Positions 51,941 through 61,212 of a DNA stretch of 64,000 nt are shown one piece after another. How positions within the stretch are numbered: the first letter of the stretch is position 1; each line of letters begins with the position of its first letter. The DNA is from an uncultured Bacilli bacterium (GTDB lineage: Bacteria > Bacillota_I > Bacilli_A > RFN20 > CAG-631). The position numbers and the translations under genes are program-made. The notes below the pieces were generated by a model that ran no database searches, had not been told where the DNA came from, and was given only the letters and a program-made list of their open reading frames with translations. The stretch spans positions 186,001 through 250,000 of the forward strand of contig CAKPXF010000001.1 in assembly GCA_934201705.1 (NCBI GenBank). The letters run 5' to 3'.

Positions 51941-52471
51941 TTAACTTTCTAGATTTTTGATAATAAATTTTCTAAAAGCGTTGATTATCTCATATTCCTC
52001 ACGTGCAATAGCCTTATCATTTTCAAATAGTATAAATAATCCAGAAACATTGTTTTTCACAATTAATGGAATTATTAATGTTTGCCTTTGCTCTAAATAT
52101 GAAGAAATAATATAGCACTCATTAGTCTTATTTATAGAATTTGCATGTATTTTATTATAAATTGAAGGATTAATTTCTTGATCTATATATATTTGCGATA
52201 GCTTTCCATAGCTTACTATTATTTTTTCATTGTCAACAAATAAAATCGAGCAATTTGTAAATTCATTAATAACCTTACAAATATTAAATAATTCTTCCTC
52301 CATACCAAGAAGTGTTGAAAATCTTTTAAGAATAACTTTATTATCCTCAACTAATATTTCAACAACGTCTCCCATGTTTAACTTTAGAGTGTTTCTAATT
52401 TCTTTTGGAATAACAATTCTTCCAAGCTCATCTATTTTTCGAACCATTCCTGTTTTCAATTTATTCACCAT
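51941..52471 (-). CDS. spoVT: stage V sporulation protein T
   Basis: A 176-residue regulator of late forespore genes. The N-terminal AbrB-type swapped-hairpin DNA-binding domain is GMVRKIDELGRIVIPKEIRN (about 8-27) with the rest to 52. The C-terminal GAF-like domain covers about 60-176. Length matches Bacillus SpoVT (178). It is preceded by a sigma-G-like promoter and heads the cluster toward yabQ. Confidence 0.94.
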   Translation of the reverse strand: MVNKLKTGMVRKIDELGRIVIPKEIRNTLKLNMGDVVEILVEDNKVILKRFSTLLGMEEELFNICKVINEFTNCSILFVDNEKIIVSYGKLSQIYIDQEINPSIYNKIHANSINKTNECYIISSYLEQRQTLIIPLIVKNNVSGLFILFENDKAIAREEYEIINAFRKFIIKNLES

Positions 52472-52531
52472 TAATTATTAATAATTAATTTTTAATCCTT
52501 TCTTTGAACCTTCATCATACTGCTTTGTTAT

Positions 52532-52560
52532 TATTATGGCTAAAAAAACATATCTTATAC
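52532..52560 (-). promoter_or_regulatory. Candidate sigma-G promoter of spoVT
   Basis: On the minus strand GTATA (52556-52560), 17 nt, CATAATA (52532-52538), fitting the forespore sigma-G pattern (GHATR, about 17-18 nt, CATWMTA). It ends about 60 nt before spoVT, which is a sigma-G gene in Bacillus. Confidence 0.5.
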
Positions 52561-52592
52561 TGAATTTTTAACATTAAAAAAGTAATTTTTTC

Positions 52593-52621
52593 TTGCATAT
52601 AATTATACTTTAAAGTATAAT
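52593..52621 (+). promoter_or_regulatory. Sigma-A promoter for rpsB-tsf
   Basis: TTGCAT (52593-52598) and TATAAT (52616-52621) are 17 nt apart and lie about 95 nt before rpsB. Confidence 0.75.
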
Positions 52622-52627
52622 ACTAAT

Positions 52628-52710
52628 GCTATATGAAATAGCAATACACACACAGCTTGCCAACTTAGTTTATAAACAAAGGACTGTGGCGGAAAAAAAC
52701 TAGGAGGAAA
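52628..52710 (+). promoter_or_regulatory. Structured rpsB leader, candidate S2 autoregulatory element
   Basis: The untranslated leader has a small hairpin GCTAT / ATAGC (52628-52642) and a longer-range pairing CACAG (52651-52655) with CTGTG (52684-52688), just before the AGGAGG site. The GC-rich GGACTGTGGCGG stands out in AT-rich DNA. Ribosomal protein S2 autoregulates its operon in other bacteria, so a protein-binding leader is plausible. Confidence 0.4.
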
Positions 52711-52715
52711 ATAAA

Positions 52716-53744
52716 ATGGCAGAAGAAGAAAAAGTAGTAGTAAGCGAAACAGTAGCTGAAACTAATGCTGAAGAAACAGCAAATGAAGCAGTAATGGGAC
52801 CACAAGAAGGTACTTCAATTATTACAATTAAAAAATTATTAGAAGCAGGGTCTCAATTTGGACATCAAACAAAAAGATGGAATCCTAAAATGGCTCCATA
52901 TATTTATGGACCAAGAAATGGAATTTACATCATTGATTTACAAAAGACAGTAACATGTGTTGAAACTGCTTATAACGCATTAAAAGAAATTACTGCAAAA
53001 GGTGGAAAAACTTTATTTGTTGGAACTAAAAAACAAATTAAAGATATTATCGTTGAAGAAGCAACACGTTCTGGATCTTTCCATGTTACTCAAAGATGGT
53101 TAGGTGGAACTTTAACTAACTTTAAGACAATTTCAAAGAGAACTAGAAGACTTCAACAAATCGAAGCTATGGTTGAAGATGGAACATTAGATACTTATCC
53201 AAAGAAAGACCAATTAGCAATTAAAAAGGAACAAGCAAGACTTGTTAAATTCTTTGATGGTATTAAAGAAATGAGAAAATTACCTCAAGCTGTATTTGTA
53301 ATTGATCCACGCATTGAACATAATGCAGTTGCTGAAGCTAGAAAATTAAATATTCCTGTATTCGCAATTGTTGATACTAACAGTGATCCAGATGTATGTG
53401 ATTATGTAATTCCAGCTAATGATGATGCAGTTCGTTCAGTAAGATTAATTACTGCAGTTATGGCTGATGCAATTTGCGAAGCTAAGGGCGCTCCACTTGA
53501 AGTAGCTTATACTAAAGATGAAGGCGAAGAAATTTCAATGACTGATGTTATTAAGTCAACTGATAAGCAAGCTGAAGCTAGAAGACAAGCTAAAATGCAA
53601 AAAGAACGCGAAGAAAGACAAGCTCAACAAGCTAAATTCGTAAAGAAAGATAGAAAACCAAGAGTTGCAAAAGAAGAAAAGAAAGAAGAAGCAGCTACTG
53701 AAGCTGTTGAAGAAGCAACAAAAGAAAATACAACTGCTGAATAA
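52716..53744 (+). CDS. rpsB: 30S ribosomal protein S2, extended at both ends
   Basis: 342 residues against a usual 230-260. The core (about 32-260) is standard S2: [55 protein letters not shown] and [14 protein letters not shown]. An acidic N-terminal extension of about 30 residues ([20 protein letters not shown]) precedes it. A charged C-terminal tail of about 65 residues, rich in Lys, Glu, Ala and Gln, follows the core. The start follows AGGAGG. It is cotranscribed with tsf. Confidence 0.98.
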   Translation: MAEEEKVVVSETVAETNAEETANEAVMGPQEGTSIITIKKLLEAGSQFGHQTKRWNPKMAPYIYGPRNGIYIIDLQKTVTCVETAYNALKEITAKGGKTLFVGTKKQIKDIIVEEATRSGSFHVTQRWLGGTLTNFKTISKRTRRLQQIEAMVEDGTLDTYPKKDQLAIKKEQARLVKFFDGIKEMRKLPQAVFVIDPRIEHNAVAEARKLNIPVFAIVDTNSDPDVCDYVIPANDDAVRSVRLITAVMADAICEAKGAPLEVAYTKDEGEEISMTDVIKSTDKQAEARRQAKMQKEREERQAQQAKFVKKDRKPRVAKEEKKEEAATEAVEEATKENTTAE

Positions 53745-53761
53745 TTAAAGGAGAAAATATA

Positions 53762-54631
53762 ATGGCAAACGTAAAATTAATTCCAATTTTAAGAGATAGA
53801 ACTGGTGCTGGTATGATGGATTGCAAAAAAGCACTAGATGCTTGTAATGATGATGTAGAGAAAGCATGTGATTGGTTAAGAGAAAACGGTATTGCTAAGG
53901 CTGCTAAAAAATCAGGAAGAATTGCTGCAGAAGGTTTAGCTTATGTTGCAATAAATGGAAATGATGCTGCTTTAGTTGAATTAAATTGTGAAACAGATTT
54001 CGTATGTGCAAATGCTGATTTCAAAACATTATTACATAAGATTGCTAATGCAATTGTAGCTAACAAGCCAACTACAATGGATGAAGCCAACGCTGTTGTT
54101 GTTGAAGATAATCAAACAGTTGCTGATTTAGTTGTTGCAGCAATTGCTAAAATTGGAGAAAAAATTTCATTTAGAAGATTTGTTGTTTTAACAAAGAATG
54201 ATGATGAATTATTTGGCTCTTACTTACATGCTGGCGGTAAAAAAGGTAGCGTTGTTGTAATTAAGGGTGGAGACGAAGAAGTTGCTACAAATATGGCTAT
54301 GCAATTAGTTGCAACTGTTCCTACATATATTCGCAAAGCCGACGTTCCAACAGCATACGTTGAAAAAGAATTACAAATTAGAATTGAAGCTGCAAATGCT
54401 CAAGGTCGTCCTTTAAATGAAAAAGCATATGCTGGTATGAGAAACAAGATTGCTGATGAAGTATCACTTGAATCTCAAGAATTTATTTTAGAAGATAAGG
54501 TAACTGTTGGCTCATATTTAGCACGTCAACATGCAGAAGTAGTTAATATGGCTTTCTACATTGTTGGAGAAGGTATTGAAAAGAAACAAGAAGATTTTGC
54601 AGCAGAAGTAATGTCTCAAATCAATAAATAA
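53762..54631 (+). CDS. tsf: elongation factor Ts
   Basis: A 289-residue nucleotide-exchange factor for EF-Tu. The N-terminal UBA domain carries LRDRTGAGMMDCKKALDACN; the core has LVELNCETDFVCAN. It is followed by a strong terminator, which separates the ribosomal pair from pyrH-frr. Confidence 0.98.
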   Translation: MANVKLIPILRDRTGAGMMDCKKALDACNDDVEKACDWLRENGIAKAAKKSGRIAAEGLAYVAINGNDAALVELNCETDFVCANADFKTLLHKIANAIVANKPTTMDEANAVVVEDNQTVADLVVAAIAKIGEKISFRRFVVLTKNDDELFGSYLHAGGKKGSVVVIKGGDEEVATNMAMQLVATVPTYIRKADVPTAYVEKELQIRIEAANAQGRPLNEKAYAGMRNKIADEVSLESQEFILEDKVTVGSYLARQHAEVVNMAFYIVGEGIEKKQEDFAAEVMSQINK

Positions 54632-54637
54632 TTTTTT

Positions 54638-54669
54638 AAAGTGCTTTAAATAACTAAAGCACTTTTTTA
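54638..54669 (+). terminator. rpsB-tsf terminator
   Basis: An 11-bp stem, AAAGTGCTTTA / TAAAGCACTTT with a 6-base loop, followed by TTT and A-rich sequence. pyrH begins 16 nt later, so part of the message may read through. Confidence 0.88.
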
Positions 54670-54685
54670 AAAAAAGGAGAATTAT

Positions 54686-55387
54686 ATGTACAAAAGAGTA
54701 TTATTAAAACTAAGCGGTGAAGCATTATCAAGTGAGAATGATTCTTTTTGCCAAGAGCATTTAGATGATGTTGCTTTAGAGATTAAAGAAGCAATTAATG
54801 AAGGTGTTCAGATTTGTATTGTTATTGGCGGTGGAAACATTTATCGTGGTAAAACTGGTGAAAAGCTTGGAATGGATAGATCAATTGGCGATTTTATGGG
54901 AATGCTTGCAACAATGATGAATTCTTTAGCTTTAAGTAATTCACTTAATAAAGTAAATGTCGATAATATTATCTATTCATCAATAGAATTAAATGGCTAT
55001 CTTGAGCAATATAACCAAAGAAAAGTTAATGATGATTTAAATAATAAAAAGGTCGTTATTTTCGCTGGTGGTACAGGACATCCTTATTTTTCAACAGATA
55101 CATGTTCAGCTTTAAGAGCTCTTGAAAGTAAATGTGATATAATATTAGCAGCAAAAAATGGTGTTGATGGCGTTTATAGTGCTGACCCTAATAAGGATAA
55201 AACAGCTACACGCTATGATAGCATTACATTTGAAGAAGTAATTTCTAAGAATCTTCAAGTAATGGATCAAACAGCAATTAGCTTATGTAAAGAAAATAAA
55301 ATGCCAATTTTTGTTTTTAATATGAATAAAAAAGGAAACATTCTAAAGGCTTGCGAAGGCAAAACTTTAGGTACATTAATAAAATAA
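54686..55387 (+). CDS. pyrH: UMP kinase
   Basis: A 233-residue hexameric kinase making UDP from UMP. VLLKLSGEALSSEN is the N-terminal phosphate-binding strand, VIGGGNIYRGKTGEK the glycine loop, FAGGTGHPYFSTDTCSALRA the UMP site and AKNGVDGVYSADPNKD the ATP-site region. Normal length. In operon with frr. Confidence 0.98.
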   Translation: MYKRVLLKLSGEALSSENDSFCQEHLDDVALEIKEAINEGVQICIVIGGGNIYRGKTGEKLGMDRSIGDFMGMLATMMNSLALSNSLNKVNVDNIIYSSIELNGYLEQYNQRKVNDDLNNKKVVIFAGGTGHPYFSTDTCSALRALESKCDIILAAKNGVDGVYSADPNKDKTATRYDSITFEEVISKNLQVMDQTAISLCKENKMPIFVFNMNKKGNILKACEGKTLGTLIK

Positions 55388-55399
55388 AGGAGAAAAATT

Positions 55400-55954
55400 A
55401 TGGAATTTGATAACATTGTTCTTATGGATTGTGATGAAAGAATGGGTAAGTCTATTGTTTCATTTGAAGAATCATTAGGAAAATTAAAAACTGGTAGAGC
55501 TAGTGCTTCTTTAGTACGTGATATTGATATTGATTATTGGGGTTCAAAAACACCTTTATATCAAATAGCTAATATTTCAACACCAGAAGCTACACAAATT
55601 TTAATTAAGCCTTATGATAAGAATCAACTAAAGGAAATTGAAAAAGCAATTATTTTGGCTGATTTAGGCTTTACACCATTAAATGATGGAATTTGCATTC
55701 GTTGTAATATTCCTCAACTTACTGGTGAAACAAGAAATAGACTTGTAAAAGATTGTTTAAAGATGGCAGAAGATGCCAAGGTTGCTGTAAGAAACATCCG
55801 TCGTGATGCTATTAGCGAGCTTAAAAAGGATAAAACTATTCCTGAAGATACACTAAAGAATCTTGAGGAAGAAGTTCAAAAGCTTACAGATAATTCATGC
55901 AAGAGAATTGATGAATTAGCTAAGGCAAAAGAAAAAGAATTAACAACGATTTAA
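55400..55954 (+). CDS. frr: ribosome recycling factor
   Basis: A 184-residue factor that splits post-termination ribosomes with EF-G. LKTGRASASLVRDIDIDYWG and IPQLTGETRNRLVKDCLKMA are the family blocks; the long three-helix bundle and beta/alpha/beta domain are complete. Confidence 0.97.
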   Translation: MEFDNIVLMDCDERMGKSIVSFEESLGKLKTGRASASLVRDIDIDYWGSKTPLYQIANISTPEATQILIKPYDKNQLKEIEKAIILADLGFTPLNDGICIRCNIPQLTGETRNRLVKDCLKMAEDAKVAVRNIRRDAISELKKDKTIPEDTLKNLEEEVQKLTDNSCKRIDELAKAKEKELTTI

Positions 55955-55973
55955 AGAAAAGAGGAAAAAGAAA

Positions 55974-56198
55974 ATGGCAGCAAGACAAAATGATTTATTT
56001 GGATTACCCTACGTAGTTAGTTTAATTTTAGTAATTATTCCATTTACTTCTGCAATTTGTACTTTTATTACAAGATTGCTTGAAGGTAAAATCGTAGCAG
56101 CTTTATTAAGATTATTATTAGGCTGGAACATCATTTGGATTCTTGATATCATTTGTATGGTATTACATAAGAAAATCTTCAGATTATTAAACATCTAA
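55974..56198 (+). CDS. Small membrane protein, 74 residues
   Basis: Two hydrophobic helices (about 12-35 and 45-65). LLRLLLGWNIIWILDIICMV near the end is the recognisable part, seen in small membrane proteins of gut Firmicutes. AGAGG before the ATG. Function unknown; it is at the end of the pyrH-frr operon and is followed by a terminator. Confidence 0.75.
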   Translation: MAARQNDLFGLPYVVSLILVIIPFTSAICTFITRLLEGKIVAALLRLLLGWNIIWILDIICMVLHKKIFRLLNI

Positions 56199-56211
56199 TT
56201 AAATAACAAAT

Positions 56212-56242
56212 AAAAACTATCCCAAAATTAAGGATAGTTTTT
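56212..56242. terminator. Bidirectional terminator
   Basis: Perfect arms AAAAACTATCC / GGATAGTTTTT with a 9-base loop, between convergent genes, T-runs in both directions. Confidence 0.85.
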
Positions 56243-56251
56243 ATTTAATAT

Positions 56252-57409
56252 TTAGACATTTTCACTTAAAGTAATTTTATTAGCAATTACTGAAATAGGA
56301 TTATACCTTTCGTATAAATCATCATATTCAACGATAATTAAATCATTAACATTTAAAGATGACACTAAAGTCCCTTCTGTATGGTCATTAAAGGTTACAT
56401 ATTTTAATTTGTTTTCGCCTTCACTTAAAACCTCTAAATAAAATTTTTCAAAATTAATGCTTATTATTTTTACTTCAACATTTTTAACTGGAACCTTACT
56501 AATTTCATATAATGAATAAATGTAATCTCTAGAAATATATTCGATTTCCTCTATGTTTTTAAATGCTAATTTTTCATTATAATCATAAGGTGATAATATG
56601 TCATCACTAGATTTAAAATAAACATATCTATTATCTTCATATTCTTTTAAAAATATTGATAATAGGGGAGGAGTAAAATCCTTGCTTACTTCAGTATCTA
56701 ATAACTTTTTATGAGAACTAAACACACGAATGTATCCTTTATTAATTCTAAGGCCACTATTATCTAAAATAGTATAATAGCCATTTTCTCCACGAAGAGA
56801 GATTAAAGTGTCTTGAACTGATAAATAAAGTGTTCCTTTTTCTTCGATATATGTTTCAAAATTAGCAACTACAACTTCAATTTCGTTTAAGCCACAATTA
56901 GTTGAAATTACATCATTTGCGTATAAATCCTCTATTTCATTAACATTAATACTGAATTTATAAGCATCGACAATTTTTACATAATCATAAGGATAAGAAA
57001 CCTTTAAGTAATCATCTTCACTATTTTTAATTTCACTAGTATTATTTAATGTTGTTAATTCCTTACTTTTAAATGATACATTTCTTATTTCATTTGTTTT
57101 ATTTGAATCAAATGCCTTATAAGCGGCTATACCAATTAATGATGTTTCATTGAAAATAGTGTTATGACGTTTATCATCAATAATAGTAGGAATACTGCTT
57201 TCCTTTTCACTATTTATTTCATTATTATTTGAATTAATTGTTAATGCTAAAGGAATAGCAATAGCAATTAACAAAAATGACGCAACAAATCCTAGAATGT
57301 ATTTATAATTAAATTTCTTTTTCTTCTGCTTATTTACAATATTTTCATAGATAGTTTCAAAATCATCATCATTTGTCTTAGGAATAATCTTTTTAATGTT
57401 ATCTAGCAT
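56252..57409 (-). CDS. Membrane-anchored protein, likely anti-sigma factor
   Basis: A 385-residue protein with a short basic cytosolic N-terminus (about 1-38), one membrane helix (YILGFVASFLLIAIAIPLAL) and a large extracytoplasmic domain of about 320 residues without a recognised fold. It starts directly after the ECF sigma gene stop, which is the typical place for a cognate anti-sigma factor. No HCC zinc motif is present in the N-terminus. The role is therefore from context and topology. Confidence 0.7.
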   Translation of the reverse strand: MLDNIKKIIPKTNDDDFETIYENIVNKQKKKKFNYKYILGFVASFLLIAIAIPLALTINSNNNEINSEKESSIPTIIDDKRHNTIFNETSLIGIAAYKAFDSNKTNEIRNVSFKSKELTTLNNTSEIKNSEDDYLKVSYPYDYVKIVDAYKFSINVNEIEDLYANDVISTNCGLNEIEVVVANFETYIEEKGTLYLSVQDTLISLRGENGYYTILDNSGLRINKGYIRVFSSHKKLLDTEVSKDFTPPLLSIFLKEYEDNRYVYFKSSDDILSPYDYNEKLAFKNIEEIEYISRDYIYSLYEISKVPVKNVEVKIISINFEKFYLEVLSEGENKLKYVTFNDHTEGTLVSSLNVNDLIIVEYDDLYERYNPISVIANKITLSENV

Positions 57410-57895
57410 TTATTCTTCCTCCATTTCCTTTTTAAGAATACTACGTGCTCTTTCTAAACGCTTTTTGACAGTATTAATTGAAAGATTTAAAATTTTTGAA
57501 ATTTCTTTAATCTGTAAAGAATCATAATAAAATAAAATTATAACAATTTTATATTTATTATTTAGTTCTTTTACTTTTAAAGATAATTTTTCAAGCCTTA
57601 AATCTTCATTTTTACTATCATTTACTAAAGGAATATTATTAATTAAATTGTTATTTAAAGAAACTATTTTAGATTTTTTTCTTATTAAATCCTTGCATTC
57701 ATTGATTGTTAGTCTGATTAAGTAATATTTTTCATCATCATTACTTTTAAAAACCTTGTTATTTATAAAAAATTTATAAAAAACATTTTGAATTACATCT
57801 AAGGAATCATCTTTATTTTTAGTATAACCATAGCTAATATTCATCAGCTCTTGTGAATATAAATCGTACTTTTCTTTAAATTTTTCTTTATTCAT
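57410..57895 (-). CDS. ECF-type RNA polymerase sigma factor
   Basis: About 161 residues. Region 2 covers about 10-75 (DVIQNVFYKFFINNKVF is the core-binding part), and region 4 has LNNKYKIVIILFYYDSLQIK then EISKILNLSINTVKKRLERA, a typical HTH. The start is ATG after AAGGGA; an upstream start has no site. The operon with the membrane protein suggests sensing of an envelope signal. Confidence 0.9.
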   Translation of the reverse strand: MNKEKFKEKYDLYSQELMNISYGYTKNKDDSLDVIQNVFYKFFINNKVFKSNDDEKYYLIRLTINECKDLIRKKSKIVSLNNNLINNIPLVNDSKNEDLRLEKLSLKVKELNNKYKIVIILFYYDSLQIKEISKILNLSINTVKKRLERARSILKKEMEEE

Positions 57896-57961
57896 AATAT
57901 TTTCCCTTACATAAATAAAACGTTTAAGCAATTAAAAAGGTGACAAAAAAAATAATTATTT

Positions 57962-58915
57962 TTACATATAATTTATTTTCATAACAATTGCTTGGTGAAA
58001 ATCGCCAAAATTTTTCCCAAATATATTTATTCCACCCTTATGTATCGCGTCATCTTTTACACCAATAGATAACGTAATAAAAGGATTATCATTAAGTTTT
58101 AAATCACTTAGTGTTATTTTGTTATTAATTAAGACATTATCAACATAACAACCATGTTGATCGACTGAAAATGTTTTTAATATCCCAAATTGCGTAGAAT
58201 TAATAAACCAGTACTTTGGTGTATATTTACCTCTTCTTCCACCAAAATCACCAGGAGATGTATAGGTTAATATTTCAATATGATTAATCCAAATTGTAAT
58301 ATCAGAAGGCCAATCATTTCTTGAATAAACTGTTTCAGAGCAAAATTCAAAGGAAAAAGAAATAGATTTGTATTTATTTTTTATATCAGTGTTAGGAAAT
58401 TTATAAGAAACGTAGCCACTTTGAAACCATAAAAGCTCGGCATTATATCTTTCCGGTAAACAAAATGTTGAAACTTCATCATAGCTTCCTATAGCATCAT
58501 TAATTCCGGCTAAGCCACATGGGGATTTTATTTTAAAATCAAAATAATTGCCAATTGGCATTTCAAAAACAAATTCATTTACTTGCTCAACATTACTCGT
58601 GTTTTCAAATGAAATTTTTACATTATTAGCTGAGCGACTACAAAGCTTGATCTGTCCTTTAATACTAGGCTTATAATCAATAAAAATTAATTGTGCTTCT
58701 TGAAGTAAAAAAGTATGCATAGCAACAGATGATTTAGGTAAATTCATAATTAAAGCTATTTCACTAATTGTCATAGGCTTATTTTCAAGTAAACGCAATA
58801 TTTCAAGCCTTTCTTTACTAGCTAATGCTTTAGCAGTAATATAAATAAGTTCTTTTTGCTTTTCATTTTCTAAAGAATATGAGAATTCTTTATTGCTATT
58901 AATAATATCACTCAT
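57962..58915 (-). CDS. ArsR-type regulator with C-terminal sensor domain
   Basis: About 317 residues. The N-terminal winged helix (about 20-85) has LASKERLEILRLLENKPMTI then SEIALIMNLPKSSVAMHTFL. The remaining 220 residues form a beta-rich sensor found in regulators beside sugar or amide uptake genes. PGDFGGRRGKYTPKYWF and GGINIFGKNFGDFHQAIVMK are its conserved blocks. It is transcribed away from the ABC/hydrolase locus, separated by a palindrome it could bind. The start is ATG after AAGGAG. Confidence 0.85.
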   Translation of the reverse strand: MSDIINSNKEFSYSLENEKQKELIYITAKALASKERLEILRLLENKPMTISEIALIMNLPKSSVAMHTFLLQEAQLIFIDYKPSIKGQIKLCSRSANNVKISFENTSNVEQVNEFVFEMPIGNYFDFKIKSPCGLAGINDAIGSYDEVSTFCLPERYNAELLWFQSGYVSYKFPNTDIKNKYKSISFSFEFCSETVYSRNDWPSDITIWINHIEILTYTSPGDFGGRRGKYTPKYWFINSTQFGILKTFSVDQHGCYVDNVLINNKITLSDLKLNDNPFITLSIGVKDDAIHKGGINIFGKNFGDFHQAIVMKINYM

Positions 58916-59058
58916 AAAAAATCTCCTTATAATTATTTTATAAGATAAAAAAACATTTATCAATATTTAAATATGAAATATCTTTTTTTTGTTATAAAAT
59001 AAAATGAATTTTTCATATTTCCAAATAAATGGCATAAAATAAGCATATAATTGCGCAA

Positions 59059-59091
59059 AATTAAGTTTACAGAAATTTTGTAAGCTTAATT
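59059..59091. promoter_or_regulatory. Palindromic operator between regulator and uptake locus
   Basis: Arms AATTAAGTTTACA and TGTAAGCTTAATT, 13 bp with one mismatch, around a 7-base spacer. It has no T-run and lies in the divergent region, so it is the best candidate site for the adjacent ArsR-type regulator. Confidence 0.55.
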
Positions 59092-59193
59092 AAAAACATT
59101 CTAAAAAACTTGTATAGTTGATTTATTGCATTATATAAAATTAAAATGTTATATTAAATGTGCGAAAGGTCTTATAAGTTTTAGGGTGAGTAT

Positions 59194-61200
59194 ATGCAAA
59201 GATTAATGAGTGCTTATCCATTATTAGTTAATGATCCATATTTTTCTATTTGGTTAAGTGGTGAAAGATTAAATGAAGATAGGATAATTAGTTGGTATGG
59301 TAAAGAAAGAAAAATGTTTGGAATAATAGAAGTTGATGGAGTTAAGTATTGCTTTATGGGTAATCATCCATCTTTTAATCATTTAAAGCAAACAAACATA
59401 AATGTAGGTTTATTTAAAACAATATTTACTTTTGAAAATACTGACTTTACATTTAATGTTGAATTTTTTTCACCACTATTAATTAATGATTTAAAGCTTT
59501 TAACTAATCCATCATGTTATGTTACATATACTTTTAAAGCATTAACAAATATTAAAAATGTAAAGGTATCTATTTATTTTAATGAAGAGATTACATATGA
59601 AATAAAGGATACAATTCGTATGGATGTTATTAAAGCAAGTGATTACGAGGTTGCTTATTTTGGGAAGGATAAGCAAAATATATTTTCACATAGTGCAGAT
59701 TTAATAAATGCTGATTGGGGATATTATTATTTAACTGGTATGTCTTGTGACTTCTTTAAAGGAAACGATTTATCTTTAAATAATGATGATAGCATTTATA
59801 TTAGCGCAACTAATAATCATAATTTAATAGAAAAAGAAATAAAAGGGAAATTTATTGTTTCATTTGATGATGTGGTTTCAATATTTTATTATGGTGAATT
59901 TTTAAAAAATTACTATTTTTCACATTATAATAAAAATATTTTTGATGCGATAAGTGATTTTTATTATAACTATAAAGAAATAAATCAAAAATGTGCGGAA
60001 TTTGAAAAAGAATTATTTGAAAAAAGCGCTTATTTAGGAAATGATTATAAAAATATAATTATTTCTTCATACAGACAAGCTATGGCCGCTCATAAAGTAG
60101 TCGAGGATAAAAAAGGTAGATTATTATTTTTATCTAAAGAAAATGGATCAGATGGGTGTATTGCTACAGTTGATATAACATATCCTTCTATGCCGTTATT
60201 CTTATTATTTAATCCATCCCTTGTTTTAGGAATGCTATATCCAATTGTTGATTTTGCAAGAATGGATGTTTGGGAATTTGATTTTGCACCACATGATGCA
60301 GGTGTATATCCATATTGCCTTGGACAATTTTATGCAATATTTAATAAAAATGAGAAATATCAAAAAAATATTACATATTTAAACTTCGATACAGGGGTAC
60401 TACCAAAATATTACATTTACCCAAAGGGACAAAACATTTATAATTTTGCTAAGCAAATGCCTGTTGAGGAATGCGGAAATATGTTAATTATTTCATATTT
60501 ACTTGCTAAAGAAACAAATGACATTTCTTTTATAAAAGAAAATTTTGATTTATTAAATAAATGGGCAGATTACTTAAAAAATACATGTTTATATCCGGAC
60601 AATCAATTATGTACAGATGATTTTGCAGGGCCTTCAAAGCATAACATAAATTTAGCAATTAAATCGTGTGTGGCTCTAGCTTGCTTTAGTAAAATTTCTT
60701 CTTTATTAAGTATTAACAATGATAAATATGAAAAAATTGCTAAAGAAAGAGCAAATGACTTATCATTACTTGCAAAACCATATTTACCATTACAAAAGGA
60801 TGATGAGGAAAACACATATAGTTTAAAGTATAATTTGTATTCTGATTTAATTTGTAGTACAAATTTATTTGACAAGGAATTACTTGAAAATGAGGTTGAT
60901 GAATATATAAAAAGGAGTATTGCTTATGGATGTCCACTTGATACTCGTTCACTATATTCAAAAACTGATTGGCAAATTTGGGTGGCTTCATTAACAACTA
61001 ATATTGATAAGCAAAAAGTATTTTATAAGAAGATAAATGAATTTATATTAAACAGTAATGATCGAATGCCATTTGTTGACTGGTATTATTGTGATTCAGC
61101 ATCTTCTTGTAAGTATTGTGTAGATAATAGAATGTTTACAAATAGAAGTGTGCAAGCTGGATGCTTTGCACCACTATATTACAAATATAAAAAAAATTAG
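59194..61200 (+). CDS. GtaA-like hydrolase (DUF5127/DUF4965 family)
   Basis: A 668-residue protein related to fungal glutaminase A. The N-terminal part (YPLLVNDPYFSIWLSGERLN then DRIISWYGKERKMFGIIEVD) matches the DUF4964/5127 region. The C-terminal alpha/alpha-toroid part has LNKWADYLKNTCLYPDNQLC then TDDFAGPSKHNINLAIKSCV, the DUF4965/DUF1793 signature. FDFAPHDAGVYPYCLGQFYA marks the middle. No signal peptide, so it acts inside the cell, presumably on material brought in by the ABC system. True substrate unknown; glutaminase activity is known only for a few relatives. Confidence 0.85.
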   Translation: MQRLMSAYPLLVNDPYFSIWLSGERLNEDRIISWYGKERKMFGIIEVDGVKYCFMGNHPSFNHLKQTNINVGLFKTIFTFENTDFTFNVEFFSPLLINDLKLLTNPSCYVTYTFKALTNIKNVKVSIYFNEEITYEIKDTIRMDVIKASDYEVAYFGKDKQNIFSHSADLINADWGYYYLTGMSCDFFKGNDLSLNNDDSIYISATNNHNLIEKEIKGKFIVSFDDVVSIFYYGEFLKNYYFSHYNKNIFDAISDFYYNYKEINQKCAEFEKELFEKSAYLGNDYKNIIISSYRQAMAAHKVVEDKKGRLLFLSKENGSDGCIATVDITYPSMPLFLLFNPSLVLGMLYPIVDFARMDVWEFDFAPHDAGVYPYCLGQFYAIFNKNEKYQKNITYLNFDTGVLPKYYIYPKGQNIYNFAKQMPVEECGNMLIISYLLAKETNDISFIKENFDLLNKWADYLKNTCLYPDNQLCTDDFAGPSKHNINLAIKSCVALACFSKISSLLSINNDKYEKIAKERANDLSLLAKPYLPLQKDDEENTYSLKYNLYSDLICSTNLFDKELLENEVDEYIKRSIAYGCPLDTRSLYSKTDWQIWVASLTTNIDKQKVFYKKINEFILNSNDRMPFVDWYYCDSASSCKYCVDNRMFTNRSVQAGCFAPLYYKYKKN

Positions 61201-61212
61201 GGAGGGAAAAAT

